Positions 1 through 11,754 of a DNA stretch of 64,000 bases are shown here, piece by piece. The stretch's first letter is position 1, and each line of letters begins with the position of its first letter. The notes under the pieces were generated by a model that saw only the letters and a list, made by a program, of their open reading frames with translations, did not search any database and had not been told where the DNA came from. This stretch comes from Tubulanus polymorphus (lineage: Eukaryota > Nemertea > Palaeonemertea > Tubulaniformes > Tubulanidae): assembly GCF_964204645.1 (NCBI RefSeq), contig NC_134029.1, forward strand, positions 13,754,850-13,818,849, in the 5' to 3' direction. Position numbers and translations under genes: made by a program.

Positions 1-765
1 TCATGAACTACAACTTTGCAATTGATCATGGTAACAAAATATGCCTTGGTACAAATATAATATAGCGATACTAAGTTATTGTATTATTCAACGCCCCCTG
101 ATGGCCACATACAAAAACCAATGACCTTGAATCTCACCAAAATCATAGAACACGTTATGGGCTACAACTTTCCAATTGAATATAGTAACACAATATGCTT
201 AGGTATCAATTTAATGGCCTCCAATTGCGTCATAATTGGCTGATCAAAATACCTGTCCCAGGTATAAAACATCCCTCTCTAAAGAATACCCAACAGCAAT
301 TGCAATGAGAAATGTCAAACCAGTAGGAAGCTACAGGACCTAGAATTCTGGCCAAAATTGACATTTTTGGGCACTAAAAAGGTCATAGGACGGCCATCTT
401 GAGTCAGATCGACCCAATTTTCTTATGCTGATGGGCCTTTGGTAGATTCAAATATAAACGAAAGATCAAGGTAATTGATCAAAGCGTCTTCAAAATTTCC
501 CACGAAAACTTCGAAAATGTTCAAAAAGTGCTGATTATGGCAAACAACAATGGCTGCCAGTCGACCATCTTGAATCTGACAGGGCCAGTTTTTGGGCTGA
601 CGATGTGTCTAGGGTAGATACATGTACAAACCAAATATCAAGACATTACCTTGAAGCGTCTTCAAAACTTCCCGAAATAACTGGATTCCGTCTATGGACG
701 GACGGACGGACGGACGAAAAGTGAACGCAATAGCCCGCTGGGACTAAAGTCCCAAGTGGACTGAA
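1..765. repeat. Dispersed repeat with satellite-like head
   Basis: This stretch has no gene. It matches 49690-50530 over several hundred bases, for example the shared TGTCTAGGGTAGATACA and GACAGGGCCAGTTTTTGG segments. Its first ~200 bases carry the same CAACGCCCCCTGNTGGCCA unit that is tandemly repeated at 63071-64000. It ends in a GGAC microsatellite near 696-720 and a small hairpin GGGACTAAAGTCCC. It is probably a non-autonomous transposon copy of a host family. Confidence 0.6.
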
Positions 766-3460
766 AAAGAATTGTCGCGGGCGACAAAACCAAACTAATG
801 AATTGTCGCGGGTGATAAAACCAAACTATGAATTGTTGCGGGCGATAAAACAAAAATATTGAATTGTCGCGGGTGATAAAACCAAAATATTGAATTGTCG
901 CGGGCGACAGAACCAAAGTAATGAATTGTCGCGGGCGATAAAACCAAACTATGAATTGTCGCGGGCGATAAAACCAAAATAACGAATTGTCTCGGGCGAC
1001 AAAAACAAAATATTGAATTGTCTCGTGCGACAAAACCAAAATAATGAATTGTCGCTGGAGATAAAACCAAAGTAATGAATTGTCGCGGGCGATAAAACCA
1101 AAATATTGAATTGTCGCGGGAGACAAAACCAAACTAGTGAATTGTCGCGGACGACAAAACCAAAAAAAGAATTGTCGGGGCGACAAAACCAAAATAATGA
1201 ATTGTCGCGGGCGACAAAACCAAAATGGTGAATTGTCCAGGGGACAAAATCAAAATGGTGGATTGTCGTGGGCGACAAAACCAAAATAATGAATTGTCAC
1301 GGGCTAAAAAACCAAAATAATGAATTGTCGCTGGCGATAAAACCAAAATAATGAATTGTCTCGGGCGACAAAACCAAAATAAAGAATTGTCTCGGGCGAC
1401 GAAACCAAAATAAATAATTGTCGCGGGCGATAAAACCAAAAAAATGAATTATCGCGGGCGATAAAACCAAAATATTGAATTGTCGCGGGCGACAAAACCA
1501 AACTAATGAATTGTCGCGGGCGATAAAACCAAACTATGAATTGTCGCGGGCGACAAAACCAAAATAATGAATTATCGCGGGCGATAAAACCAAAATATTG
1601 AATTGTCGCGGGCGATAAAACCAAAATAATGAATTGTCGCGGGCGATAAAACCAAAATAATGAATTGTCGCGGGCGACAAAACCAAAATATTGAATTGTC
1701 GCGGGCGACAAAACCAAAAAAAAATTGTCGCGGGCGACAAAAACAAAATGTAAAACCAAAATAATGAATTGTCGCGGGCGACAAAAACAAAATATAAAAC
1801 CAAAATAATGAATTGTCGCGGGCGACAAAAACAACATATAAAACCAAAATAATGAATTGTCGCGGGCGACAAAAACAAAATATAAAACCAAAATAATGAA
1901 TTGTCGCGGGCGACAAAACCAAAATAATGAATTGTCGCTGGAGATAAAACCAAAGTAATGAATTGTCGCGGGCGATAAAACCGAAATATTGAATTGTCGC
2001 GGGAGACAAAACCAAACTAATGAATTGTCGCGGGCGACAAAACCAAAAAAAGAATTGTCGGGGCGACAAAACCGAAATATTGAATTGTCGCGGGAGACAA
2101 AACCAAACTAATGAATTGTCGCGGGCGACAAAACCAAAAAAAGAATTGTCGGGGCAACAAAACCAAAATAATGAATTGTCGCGGGCGACAAAACCAAAAT
2201 GGTGAATTGTCCAGGGGACAAAATCAAAATGGTGGATTGTCGCGGGCGACAAAACCAAAATAATGAATTGTCGCGGGCTATAAAACTAAAATAATGAATT
2301 GTCGCTGGCGATAAAACCAAAATATTGAATTGTGCGCGGGCGATTAAACCAAAATAAAGAATTGTGGCAGGCAACAAAACCAAAAAAAAAATTGTCGCGG
2401 GCGACAAAACCAAAAAGAAGAATTGTCGCGGGCGATAAAACCAAAATAATGAATTATCGCGGGCGATAAAACCAAAATATTGAATTGTCGCGGGCGATTA
2501 AACCAAAATAATGAATTGTGGCAGGCAACAAAACCACAAAAAAATTGTCGCGGGCGACAAAACCAAAATAATGAATTGTCGCTGGAGATAAAACCAAAGT
2601 AATGAATTGTCGTGGGCGATAAAACCAAAATATTGAATTGTCGCGGGCGACAAAACCAAAATATTGAATTGTCGCGGGCCACAAAACCAAACTAATGAAT
2701 TGTTGCGGGCGACAAAACCAAAAAAAAATTGTCGGGCGACAAAACCAAAATAATGAATTGTCGCGGTCGACAAAACCAAAATAATGAATTGTCGCGGGCG
2801 ATAAAACCGTAATAATGAATTTTGGCGGGCGAAAAAACCAAAATAATGAATTGTCTCGGGCGACAAAACTAAAATAATGAATTATCGCGGGCGATAAAAC
2901 CAAAATAATGAATTGTCGCAGGCGATAAAACCAAAATAATGAATTGTCTCGGGCGACAAAACCAAAATATTGAATTGTCGCGTGCGACAAAAACGAAATA
3001 TAAAACCAAAATAATGAATTGTCGCGGGCGACAAAACCAAAATAATGAATTGTCGCAGGCGATAAAACCAAAATAATGAATTGTCTCGGGCGACAAAACC
3101 AAAATATTGAATTGTAGCGGGCGACAAAACAAAAACAAAAATTGTCGCGGGCGACAAAAACAAAATATAAAACCAAAATAATGAATTGTCGCTGGCGATA
3201 AAATCAAAGTAATGAATTGTCGTGGGCGATAAAACCAAAATAATGAATTGTCTCGGGCGAAAAAAACAAAATATTGAATTGTCACGTGCGACAAAACCAA
3301 AATAATGAATTGTCGCGGGCGACAAAACCAAAATAATGAATTGTTGCGGGCAATAAAACCAAAATAATGAATTGTCTCGTGCGACAAAACCAAAATAATG
3401 AATTGTCTCGGGCGACAAAACCAAAATAATGAATTGTCGCGGGCAACAAAACCAAAAAAA
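766..3460. repeat. ~31-bp palindromic minisatellite array
   Basis: Roughly 85 units lie head to tail. Each carries the inverted repeat TTGTCGCGGGCGACAA (7-bp arms around GG) followed by AACCAAAATAATGAA or close variants. Unit length is mostly 30-31 bp with some shortened units. Open frames through it on both strands encode only low-complexity repeats and are not genes. The array abuts the truncated PolB of element 1 at about 3460, and a two-unit remnant of the same repeat ends the PolB of element 2 at 22318. Confidence 0.95.
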
Positions 3461-3462
3461 AA

Positions 3463-4606
3463 TTTAAATCTAGAAATCTAGCATACTGCCCAGAACATAA
3501 AACTGTAACGCATAAAGAATTATCAAATTATCAAAAAAGAATTAAACCCGAAAATCATATTCATACAGAAAAGTTAATGGTAACTCAAGAAGATAAATAT
3601 GATTATGTAGTACATTATAGAATGTTGAAGTTTTATCTAAAACAAGGAATGGTTCTAAAAAAAGTACATAGATATATTTCATTCAGTCAATCTAAATGGT
3701 TAGAAAAATATATAGATTTTAACACCAAACAGAGAACTGAAGCTAAAACTGATTTTGAGAAAGATTTCTTCAAGTTAATGAATAATGCATTCTATGGTAA
3801 GACTTGTGAAAATATTAGAAATAGAAATGATATTGAGTTAGTTAGTAATGGTAAAAGGATAAGGCATTTACAATCATATCCTAAGTTCTTAGGTAACAGA
3901 ATATTTGATGAAAATTTAGCTGCAATTAAATTAGAAGAACATCTATGAAATTTAATGAACCAATTTATGTTGGAGCTTCAGTTTTAGAAATATCAAAGCT
4001 ATTGATGTATGAATTCTATTAAATGTATTACAACCTCATTTTGGAGAAAAGCATATAGAAATTCTATACTTTGATACTGACAGTTACATATTAAAGATAA
4101 AAACTAATAACATAACTGATGATTTAAAAACATTAAAACATCCTTTTGATTTCAGTAACTATCCTAAAAATCATGAATTGTTTAGCAATGATAATAAAAA
4201 GCTTCCCGGGAAGTTTAAGGATGAATTAGGCGGTGAAGAAATGATTGAATTCATTGGTATTAGATCTAAAATGTATTCATATAAAACTAAAGAACATGAA
4301 GCTAAAAAGTTAAAAGGAATTACTAAAAGTGTAGTAGAAAAGAATATTCATTTCAAAGATTACATCAATTGTATATTCAATGAAGAAGTTAGAAAACATA
4401 AGATGAGATGTTTAAGATCTGAAGATCATGAAATGTTTATTGAAGAAATAGAGAAGATAAGTTTGAATCCATTTGATGATAAAAGATATATTTTAGATGA
4501 TGGAATTCATACAGTTGCTTATGGTTGTAATTTAGATGAATATCTAAAATTTAAAAGAGAAGAAACAAATGAAAATGAGATTATGAAAAGGATTCTAACG
4601 TGTTAA
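3463..4606 (+). pseudogene. PolB C-terminal fragment (element 1)
   Basis: This is the 3' part of a protein-primed family B DNA polymerase. It keeps motif B (KLMNNAFYGK), motif C as YFDTDSYIL near 4070-4095 and the downstream SKMYSY motif near 4265. Everything upstream is replaced by the minisatellite. A one-base length change near 3945 and a small loss near 4020 break the frame, leaving open pieces at 3577-3948 and 4178-4606. It is close to the element 2 copy at 21730-22317 and more distant from element 3. The C-terminal tail is longer than that of element 3. Confidence 0.9.
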
Positions 4607-4634
4607 TCAATTTTAATAAAAATATGTCATTAAA

Positions 4635-4988
4635 ATGGAGAGTAAACAAGCAAACAGCGAGAACAACAAATTATTTCTAGATAGAATAAAAAATACTTCA
4701 AATGTCAAATCAGTAGATTATAAGTTTAAGAAGTTAAAAGAATTAACAATCCATAAGAAATATCTAATTACAGATATTGTTACAGTTACTAACAAATATG
4801 GAGATAAATTAGTGATACACTTAGAATATGAAGGATTAAAAGGAAATACATATAAATTCAGAACATATTTACCAGATAGATTTCATAGATTATCAAGTGA
4901 CGATTTAGAAGAATTATGTTCAGGTGATTTCTATTTCATATATAAGGGTAAGAATGAGAAAGGGCACCGTGAAATAGATTTTGAATAA
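4635..4988 (+). CDS. Small OB-fold-like protein (element 1)
   Basis: A 117-residue protein directly follows PolB and starts at ATTAAAATG. It shares the pattern TNKYGDKL...YLPDRF...YKGKNEKGH with the 108-aa protein at 38924-39250 of element 3, so the two are homologues. From memory, this 'KYG...FLP.R/K...YKG' pattern is common in small proteins of animal Polinton-type elements and looks like a single beta-barrel (OB-like), possibly binding single-stranded DNA. That function is inference. Here it sits after PolB on the same strand; in element 3 it lies at the far right end on the opposite strand. Confidence 0.55.
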   Translation: MESKQANSENNKLFLDRIKNTSNVKSVDYKFKKLKELTIHKKYLITDIVTVTNKYGDKLVIHLEYEGLKGNTYKFRTYLPDRFHRLSSDDLEELCSGDFYFIYKGKNEKGHREIDFE

Positions 4989-5002
4989 AATATGTAAAAT
5001 AA

Positions 5003-5760
5003 ATGGTAGAATTAAAAGAATACAGAATATTTGTTGATTCTAGAAAACTTACAAATTATAAATCTCATAATTTACTAGTTCGATTAGATAGGGAATATAA
5101 AAATTGTGTAGATTTAAAATTAGTTAATATAAGTTTATTCAATTCTTTTTACAATGTATCGAATAAAACTATTGCACATAGAGCCTTTTTAATTTTTGAT
5201 AAAGGTAAAAATGAATGGTCCTATATATATTTAAAACCAGGGTTATATAATTTAGATACATTAGCACAAGAAATTAATAGAAAAGCCTTGCACAAATTAG
5301 GTAGTAATTCCGGGTTTAGTATTAGATTTTTAAAAAGTGAGAATTCTGATAGAATAAAGATAAGGTTGTCTAATAGTGAAAAACATAAATTTATGGTAAA
5401 AAACCTTTAGCTAAACTGTTAGGAATTCCTCCAGACAGGTCTTTTACAAATATTGATGCTACGCCAAACTTAATACCTTACACACATTTTTATATTTATT
5501 CCAATTTAATTGATGCTACAAAAAATTTCGAAGCAACTAAAGATATAACTTGTAATTCTAGCATATTGAATATTATACCATTACAAAATGTTAAACAATT
5601 TGGAACGCAAATAAATTATAATTTAACAGAATGTGATTTTTTACCTTGTATTTCACGATTTAACAATTTTAAATTAGAAATTAGAAATCATAATGGTTAT
5701 TCAATTGATTTGAATAACTTTCCTGTAATTTATGAATTAATTATAAGATGTAAAGAGTAA
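5003..5760 (+). pseudogene. Fibre/minor-capsid-like protein, broken (element 1)
   Basis: This is a homologue of 28683-29479. It begins MVELKEYRIF at an AAATAAATG start. It carries the family pattern 'SFYNVSN', 'PGLYNLDTLAQEIN', 'HFYIYSNLID' and a C-terminal 'EIRNHNGYSIDLNNFPVIYEL'-type beta region. This layout recurs in uncharacterised virion-like proteins of animal Polinton relatives. A frameshift near 5400 splits it into 5003-5410 and a second piece ending at 5760. Confidence 0.7.
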
Positions 5761-5776
5761 TTTTTTCACCATATAA

Positions 5777-6124
5777 ATGAATATAACTGTTGGATCGAGT
5801 ATATGTTTTGGATTTGATTTTAAACATGAGAAAGAAATGAAATTTAACATTAATGATGTAATAACACATATTAAAAATATTGCATTTTCTAATGAAACAA
5901 CATTTGAGTATGAAAAAACAATAGATAAAGAAACTTTAAATGTAGAAAAGATTACCGAGTCTTTAAGATTTTATGAATTAGATGAAGATTTTATAATTGA
6001 TGATATTAAAAGAATAATAACTGAAATATATGAAAATGAACCAAATAATACTATAAATGTTGAAATAATCATAAATAAGATAACTAAATATTTCGAAGAT
6101 AGTAATTTTTTTATAAATAAATGA
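5777..6124 (+). CDS. Conserved 115-aa Polinton protein (element 1)
   Basis: I do not recognise a function. It is the homologue of the 118-aa protein at 29496-29852 and of the broken copy at 46898-47235. It starts MNITVGSSICFGFDF after TTTTTCACCATATAAATG. The N-terminus is short and hydrophobic; the rest is an acidic, mostly helical domain. Its stop codon overlaps the start of the next gene (ATGA-type overlap at 6121-6124), suggesting tight packing. Confidence 0.6.
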   Translation: MNITVGSSICFGFDFKHEKEMKFNINDVITHIKNIAFSNETTFEYEKTIDKETLNVEKITESLRFYELDEDFIIDDIKRIITEIYENEPNNTINVEIIINKITKYFEDSNFFINK

Positions 6125-6346
6125 GTGATAATAAGTGGATAATAACTGGTTTATATAATGGAGCATTATTATCAGTTGGAACTGTTGGTTATACAATGGT
6201 ATTAAAAAAGTATTTAAAATGGGAAGTGTTAATTTAATGTTGATAGATTTGATATAAATGATATTTTAAAATTAACGTTAGCAGTTACTTTATCTAATTT
6301 AACTATTGATTATTTGGAAAAACAAAAATATATTCCTCCCATATAA
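6121..6346 (+). pseudogene. Small membrane protein, frameshifted (element 1)
   Basis: Homologue of the 73-aa protein at 29853-30074. It begins MSDNKWIITGLYNGALL and has one hydrophobic stretch before the frame is lost near 6210-6240. The downstream sequence still matches the C-terminus (YLEKQKYIPPI) in another frame. Confidence 0.7.
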
Positions 6347-6371
6347 ATGCATAATTTTTTTTGCTAAATAA

Positions 6372-6798
6372 ATGGCTTCTGCAATTATAACTATTTTAGG
6401 ATCAGCAATTGTTAACGCTTTAGCATTTACTGGTGGTGGTTATTTATTTAAACATATTGATAAAAATGGTTCATTAACAGAACAAAAAAGACATAACTTA
6501 GCATTAGAAAAATATAATAAAGCTGCAGAAGAATACAGAGAAAAAAGACAAAACTATATGGATTATATTAACAAGGAATTATATAATCAGAAGATTTCAC
6601 ATAGAGATTTTCAATCAGTTAATGATGCAATGAGTTTATATAACGCGGTAACCAATAAAGAAAAATTATATCTACATAAACCTACAATATCAAATTATTA
6701 TACCCCAAGTAATGAACAGAAGAAATATGAAATAATTTGGATTTAAGGGGGAACAGTTATTGTTATATTTGTTGCTTATAAATTTATTTACTAATTAG
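6372..6798 (+). pseudogene. Two-TM protein with helical core, truncated (element 1)
   Basis: Homologue of the 140-aa protein at 30099-30521. It starts MASAIITILGSAIVNALAF, an N-terminal membrane segment, followed by the charged helical region EKYNKAAEEYREKRQNYMDY. A stop at 6744-6746 falls just before the C-terminal membrane segment, whose coding sequence is still visible up to 6798. The protein, if made, would be 124 aa with one membrane anchor. Confidence 0.7.
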
Positions 6799-6816
6799 TA
6801 ATTTTTTGCTAAATAA

Positions 6817-7202
6817 ATGGATGATAAAGTTGATGGTGTTAATATTATTCCTCATGATATAAATAAAACTAAATTAAAAATATATTTAGAAAAACAAATA
6901 TTAGAATTTGAAAGTGACTTAAAGATAAAAAAGAAAACATATTTCAAAAGTAAAATTATATATTATCTTATTATCAGGGGTTCGGTTACAATTAGTTCTG
7001 TAATAATTTTCAAGGATTAAGTTCAAGTGTATTCACTGGTTAAGTTCAAAATTAAATATAAAAAGTAATAAAGAAAAAATTTAAACTAATATAAAAGAAA
7101 TTAATAAATAAAAAAAATACATTAGATTATATAATAAGTTTAAATGGTAATATTACAGTTGAAGAACAAGATAAATTATTAAAATAATTAATAAATTATT
7201 AA
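6817..7202 (+). pseudogene. 144-aa membrane protein homologue, broken (element 1)
   Basis: It starts MDDKVDGVNIIPHDINKTK and matches 30541-30975, then loses the frame at about 7010 inside the first membrane segment. A piece of the hydrophobic hairpin is missing compared with element 3. Confidence 0.7.
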
Positions 7203-7218
7203 TTTTTTTATTATATAA

Positions 7219-7480
7219 ATGGGGTTTCCAAAGCTTTCCAATATAATAAATCAATTAAATATATTATTACTGCGATAGATTTTAACAAAAATATTACATA
7301 TAAAAATGTAGTTTGAATTCATTAACTAATTTAGAAATTTATGTTACTGAATCACAGTTTTTATTTCTAAAATGGAAAATATATTTAATACATATGAAGT
7401 TACTTTTACTCGAGATGAATATCATATATATAAAGTAAAATCTAATATGAAATATTGGCAGAATATTAATGGAATTATAT
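7219..7480 (+). pseudogene. Remnant of the 442-aa conserved protein (element 1)
   Basis: Only the first ~90 codons of the homologue of 30992-32320 remain, starting at the TTATATAAATG motif and ending near the 'MKYWQN' position. There a deletion joins it to an unrelated N-terminus of the next gene. Further frame breaks lie within it. Confidence 0.65.
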
Positions 7481-8911
7481 AAAATGAAATTTAGAGTAAC
7501 AGATACAATTGTTAACGAATTATTACCGAAAGTTGTAATAGATGATTCAGAAAATGTTGTGTCGCAAATTTTAAAAGATGACCCATATTTCACGAATAAT
7601 TTAGAATTTATAAATGATTCATGGCATTATAATGTTAATTTAAATAACAAAATTGTGTCAATTCAATTATCTAAAATGGGACAAGAAAATATGTTTGAAC
7701 CTGGAATGTTAGCATTATCTACAATTGAACATTCAAAAGGTGGTACAGAATTTCTCAGAATTATATGGAATGCGCTCAATAGAATAAATGAAGAAGAACG
7801 AATTCCTAATATTGATATAAAAAAATATTCACCATTTAAAAATCCAAATCCAAATCCTACTGATTTTGACCCAGAAAATGATGAAGAGTATGGGAATAGA
7901 TTAAGATCTTCAACACCAGAAACATCGAGAAGAGACACTCAACCGATTGATATTGATTTAAGTCAACATCAAGAAGTAAAACATTTATTGGACTCAATAT
8001 ATTCAGTTAATGCGGCAGAAGAACAGATAAATAATACTTTAGATACACCTGGTACTGAAACTGGAACAAATCAATTGCAACTTTTATTAGAAAAAGGAAT
8101 TATTGATTTAACTGATGAAGAATTAAAAATATTACCCAAACAAACACGTAGAGAAATTATTAGTATATTCAGGGAAGTGTGATGAGATCATCACACTTCC
8201 CTGGTATATTACATGAAACTGATAAAATTACTGATATAAGGATGAGATTTTCTAAAGTTAGAACTTTAGAAGATGAATTATTTAAATCAAGAAAAGAATC
8301 AGAACAATTAAAATTAGATAGAGATAATAAAATCATTGAAGAAATTGAAGTTAAAAAAAGAAATGCATATTTAGAAAAAAAAATTGATAATTTAAAATAT
8401 AATTTAGAATTACAGAAAGAAGAAAGAGATATATTATTAAAACAATATGGTTATAATTCTAAAAGGTTAAAAGATGTTTTAAAAAGATATCTAATAAAAC
8501 CAAATTCTAAGTATCATTAAAAGATAGAATAAGATTATTATTCAAATTAGAATGAATAACAATTCTTTCAATTCTAATAGCTGTAACTATGGTATTCACA
8601 ACAATAGGTTTAGCAATATCAAATTCATTAAAATCTACACCAAATCCTAATAAACCGGATTAACCCCCGAATGATAATAATTCTATACAAGATAAAGTTA
8701 AGGATGGTTTAAAGAAATTAGCAAAATATTTATTGGAACTATTTAAAAAATCTGCTGCAGCATTACCCCGAGTTATTGCATCAATTGTTGGTTTTATATT
8801 GAAATCTGCTGGGAATATTCTTAACTTTGCTGCTTAACATATTATTTTATTTTCAATTACAGTTGTGAAGTGCAATTATTTTTGCGTTAGTGAATATGAT
8901 AAAAAATAAAT
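7469..8911 (+). pseudogene. Coiled-coil/hydrophobic-tail protein, broken (element 1)
   Basis: Open pieces lie at 7469-8182 and 8179-8520, with further broken sequence to about 8911. The C-terminal half matches 32337-33791 of element 3: the 'LT/ATDEELKIL...REIISI' segment, a charged coiled coil (about 8265-8480) and a hydrophobic tail (AALPRVIASIVGF-like, about 8755-8850). The first ~180 residues (acidic, Pro/Asn-rich) differ from element 3, so the N-terminal module is family-specific or fused through a deletion. A perfect 14-bp hairpin at 8170-8203 sits on the frame break. Confidence 0.6.
8170..8203. repeat. Perfect 14-bp inverted repeat
   Basis: CAGGGAAGTGTGAT and its exact complement are separated by 6 bases. 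It lies within the coiled-coil gene of element 1 and coincides with its frame break. Neither homologue (elements 3 and 4) has it. Confidence 0.8.
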
Positions 8912-8933
8912 AATTAATTTTTTTGTTAAATAA

Positions 8934-10180
8934 ATGAGTGGGAGTTATATAAGTCCTTCGAAGAATTCTAGAATATCTAATGCTATTAAAGCAGAAAGAT
9001 CACATCATATAATTACTCATAACCCTTCTAATATTAATCCCGATGAAACTTTATATGTTAGAATCCCTAGATTAACACAAAATACTTTTTATGTTCCAAA
9101 TAGTATTTATTTATCAGCTGATATAAAAGTAATTGGTAATAATAATAATTATGTTGTTGATAATGTGGGGAGATATTTGTTAAAAAATTAGCTGTAAAGA
9201 TTGGACCAGAAACAGTTTTCTCATTAGATAATTATAATTTATTTATGCATTATAAAGATTTATGGTTAACAAAAGAAAATAGAAATGATATGATATTTCA
9301 AGGCATCCAATCAGAAAACCAAAATAAATTAAGATCTGAAGCTAATAATGCAGTAGTAACTAATGCTACAGATAATTTGATAAAAAAGATTTATGGAAGC
9401 AAATATAAAATTCCATTAGACTTTGAATTGATAAATAATAATGCGCCTTTGTATAAATACGCAATTCAAGAAGATTTTATATTCGAAATTACATTTGCTC
9501 CTGTTAATGAAATTGTATTATCTAGCGTTAATAAAGATATGGGTTATGAATTATCGAATATATGTTTGGAATATGATACAGTAACTGATGAAAATATTGC
9601 TAGCATAATTCAAACTCAATACAACCAAGAATTTTCATTATTATATGATTATATTGAAAAATTTAAAACTGTAACTATTAATGCAAATGATGAAATAATT
9701 AATGAGAATATTAACTTCCCAAGAAGATCTATTAAAGGTATATTAATATTTTTTACTATTGCAACATATACTAATGGTGCAATAAATGTTGATAATTATT
9801 ATAATCCAGAAATATCAAAAGTAGAAATAACAATTGAAGGCATAGCAAATAAAATATTTCGTCAAGGAATGAGAATGATAGATCAATGGCCAGAAATTAG
9901 AAAACATTTTATGAATGAAAAAGTAAAATCATTTGAAAATTGTAATATTAATCAAATTGATTATTATACCGGTAATAAATATGCATTATGGTTAGATTTT
10001 AGAACAACAGAGGATAATTCATTACATGGTTCTGGGAAAAAACTACAAAATACTAAAGATGGAATACAATTATTCATGAAAAAGAAAAAAGGAGGCAACA
10101 ATTTCAAAATGTGCATTTATATTATATCCGACGCGCAATTAAATATTGTAAATTCACAATTAGATAGTATTATGTTTTAA
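8934..10180 (+). pseudogene. Capsid-like protein (probable MCP), frameshifted (element 1)
   Basis: Homologue of 33816-35063. Pieces 8934-9191 and 9245-10180 are separated by a one-base change near 9190. It keeps the segments 'VRIPRLTQNTFYVPNS', 'LDFELINNNAPLYKYA', 'NICLEYDTV', 'NFPRRSIKGILIFF' and 'NPEISKVEITIEG'. The start is ATAAATGAG after AATTTTTTTGTTAAA. Close identity to element 3 suggests this gene evolves slowly. Confidence 0.7.
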
Positions 10181-10229
10181 GTGTTATGAAATATTAAAAT
10201 TTTAACTTTAATAAAAAATCTTATATTAA

Positions 10230-11360
10230 ATGGAAGGTGGAATATATGAAATACAAACTCCAAGTGAAATGATATCAGATTTATATTATATATTACCTTA
10301 TGATGAATATAGTAAGTATTTTGGAGAATAATTTAATCAATTCAAATATAGAATAAGTAAAATAGATAAGAATATTGAAACAAAAAAAGAAAATAATATT
10401 GAACCTAAAATAGAAGATAAGAATGATATTGAATATAAAATAGAAGATAATATTGAAACTAAAATAGAATATAGTAATAATATTAAAACTAAAATAAAAG
10501 ATGTAACAGCATCTACATCTTATAATATACCCTCTACATATAATATTGAATCAAAAAAAGATAATTATAATCAAAAATATTGTGATGTATGTAAGAAATA
10601 TATATCATATAAAAATTGGGCATCACATAAGAAATCAAAGAAACATATAGAAAAAGAAAAGAATAATAATGATAATAATATATCTGGTAATAATACAATA
10701 GATAATATCATAGATAATGTTAATACAATTGAAACGAATGATACCATAGATAATATAACAGATAATGTTGATATAATTGAAACTAATGATAATGAAACAA
10801 TTGATGATTCTAAAAAACATTGTAACATTTGTGATTTAGATATTTCTAAAAGTAATTTGTCCAAACATAAAAAAATCTCAAGCGCATATCGAAAATGAAA
10901 GGAAGTTAGAAGAACATGAAAAGAAATTAGAAGAAATAGAAAGAAATAAAATGTGCCAATATTGTAATAAAAAAATTGAACCTGTTGATGAAAATACTCA
11001 TTATAAATCAGAATTACATCTAATAAATGTTTATAAAATAATGGGTATGATACCATTGTTAAATAACCCAGAGAAATAAATCAAATATTTTAATCCTAAA
11101 ACTAACCAATATTATATATTCTATAAGTTGTTATTTGATAAATTATTAGCTTATGCAGAAGATAATCCTGACCACATTTATTTTTTATTATATTTTAGAA
11201 AAATAGATTTAAGTTCTAATAAAACATTTTGGATATCAATTTGATTTTGATAATGATGATTTTGATGAATACTGATGAGAAAAAGCTACCTAAGACTTTT
11301 GATGAATTGGATATAAACAGAGATGATTTTATAAATGTATTAGAAACAAAATTAGAATAA
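10230..11360 (+). pseudogene. C2H2 zinc-finger protein, broken (element 1 only)
   Basis: It starts at TATTAAATGGAAGG just after the capsid-like gene. Visible fingers are YCDVCKKYISYKNWASHKKS (near 10580), HCNICDLDISKSNLSKHK (near 10820) and MCQYCNKKIEPVDENTHYKS (near 10950). Between them are low-complexity Asn/Ile/Asp tracts. Several stops and frameshifts interrupt it. It has no counterpart at this place in element 3, where the integrase follows the capsid gene. It could be an element-specific DNA-binding regulator; that is inference. Confidence 0.55.
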
Positions 11361-11388
11361 TTATTATAAAACTATTTTTATATCTATG

Positions 11389-11473
11389 TACTAGACGTAC
11401 GTAAGAATCTTGGTAAGAATCCAAGAATCCAAGAAATCTTACTTTCTTACTCGTACGTCTAGTACATAGATAT
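11389..11473. terminator. Palindrome A at convergent gene junction
   Basis: TATCTATGTACTAGACGTACG at the left is mirrored by its complement at the right, with an AAGAATC/GATTCTT-rich middle. It lies between the zinc-finger gene (+) and the ATPase (-), where two transcription units meet. A role in ending transcription on both strands is inferred from position. Confidence 0.4.
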
Positions 11474-11614
11474 ATATATATAATAGTTTTCATAAAAATT
11501 AAAAACATAAAATTATTAATCTAAGTATAGAAATAGTTATAATATAATCTATTTTTATTTTTATTAAGAGAAAACATATAATTTATTCATTTTTATATAA
11601 TTCATTTAATAATT

Positions 11615-11716
11615 TATATATCTATGTACTAGACGTACGAGTAAGAATCCAAGAATTCTTACTTTCTTACTTTCTTAGCAAGAATCTTGGATTCTTATGT
11701 ACGTCTAGTATATAGA
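11615..11716. terminator. Palindrome B, second copy
   Basis: This repeats palindrome A: TATCTATGTACTAGACGTAC ... GTACGTCTAGTATATAG, with an AAGAATCC/GGATTCTT core. The two copies are ~140 bp apart. It is 40 bp from the ATPase stop codon. Confidence 0.4.
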
Positions 11717-11754
11717 AATATAAATTAGTTTCTATAATATTCCAAATTAGGATT

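Noticed and set aside
692-3424. Many long overlapping open frames on both strands encoding repeats such as VLSPATIHYFGF
   Set aside because: They are translations of the 31-bp minisatellite; the unit length and lack of stops create open frames by chance.
766-3460. CRISPR-like appearance of regular palindromic repeats
   Set aside because: There are no unique spacers, the whole unit repeats, there are no cas genes and the context is an animal genome.
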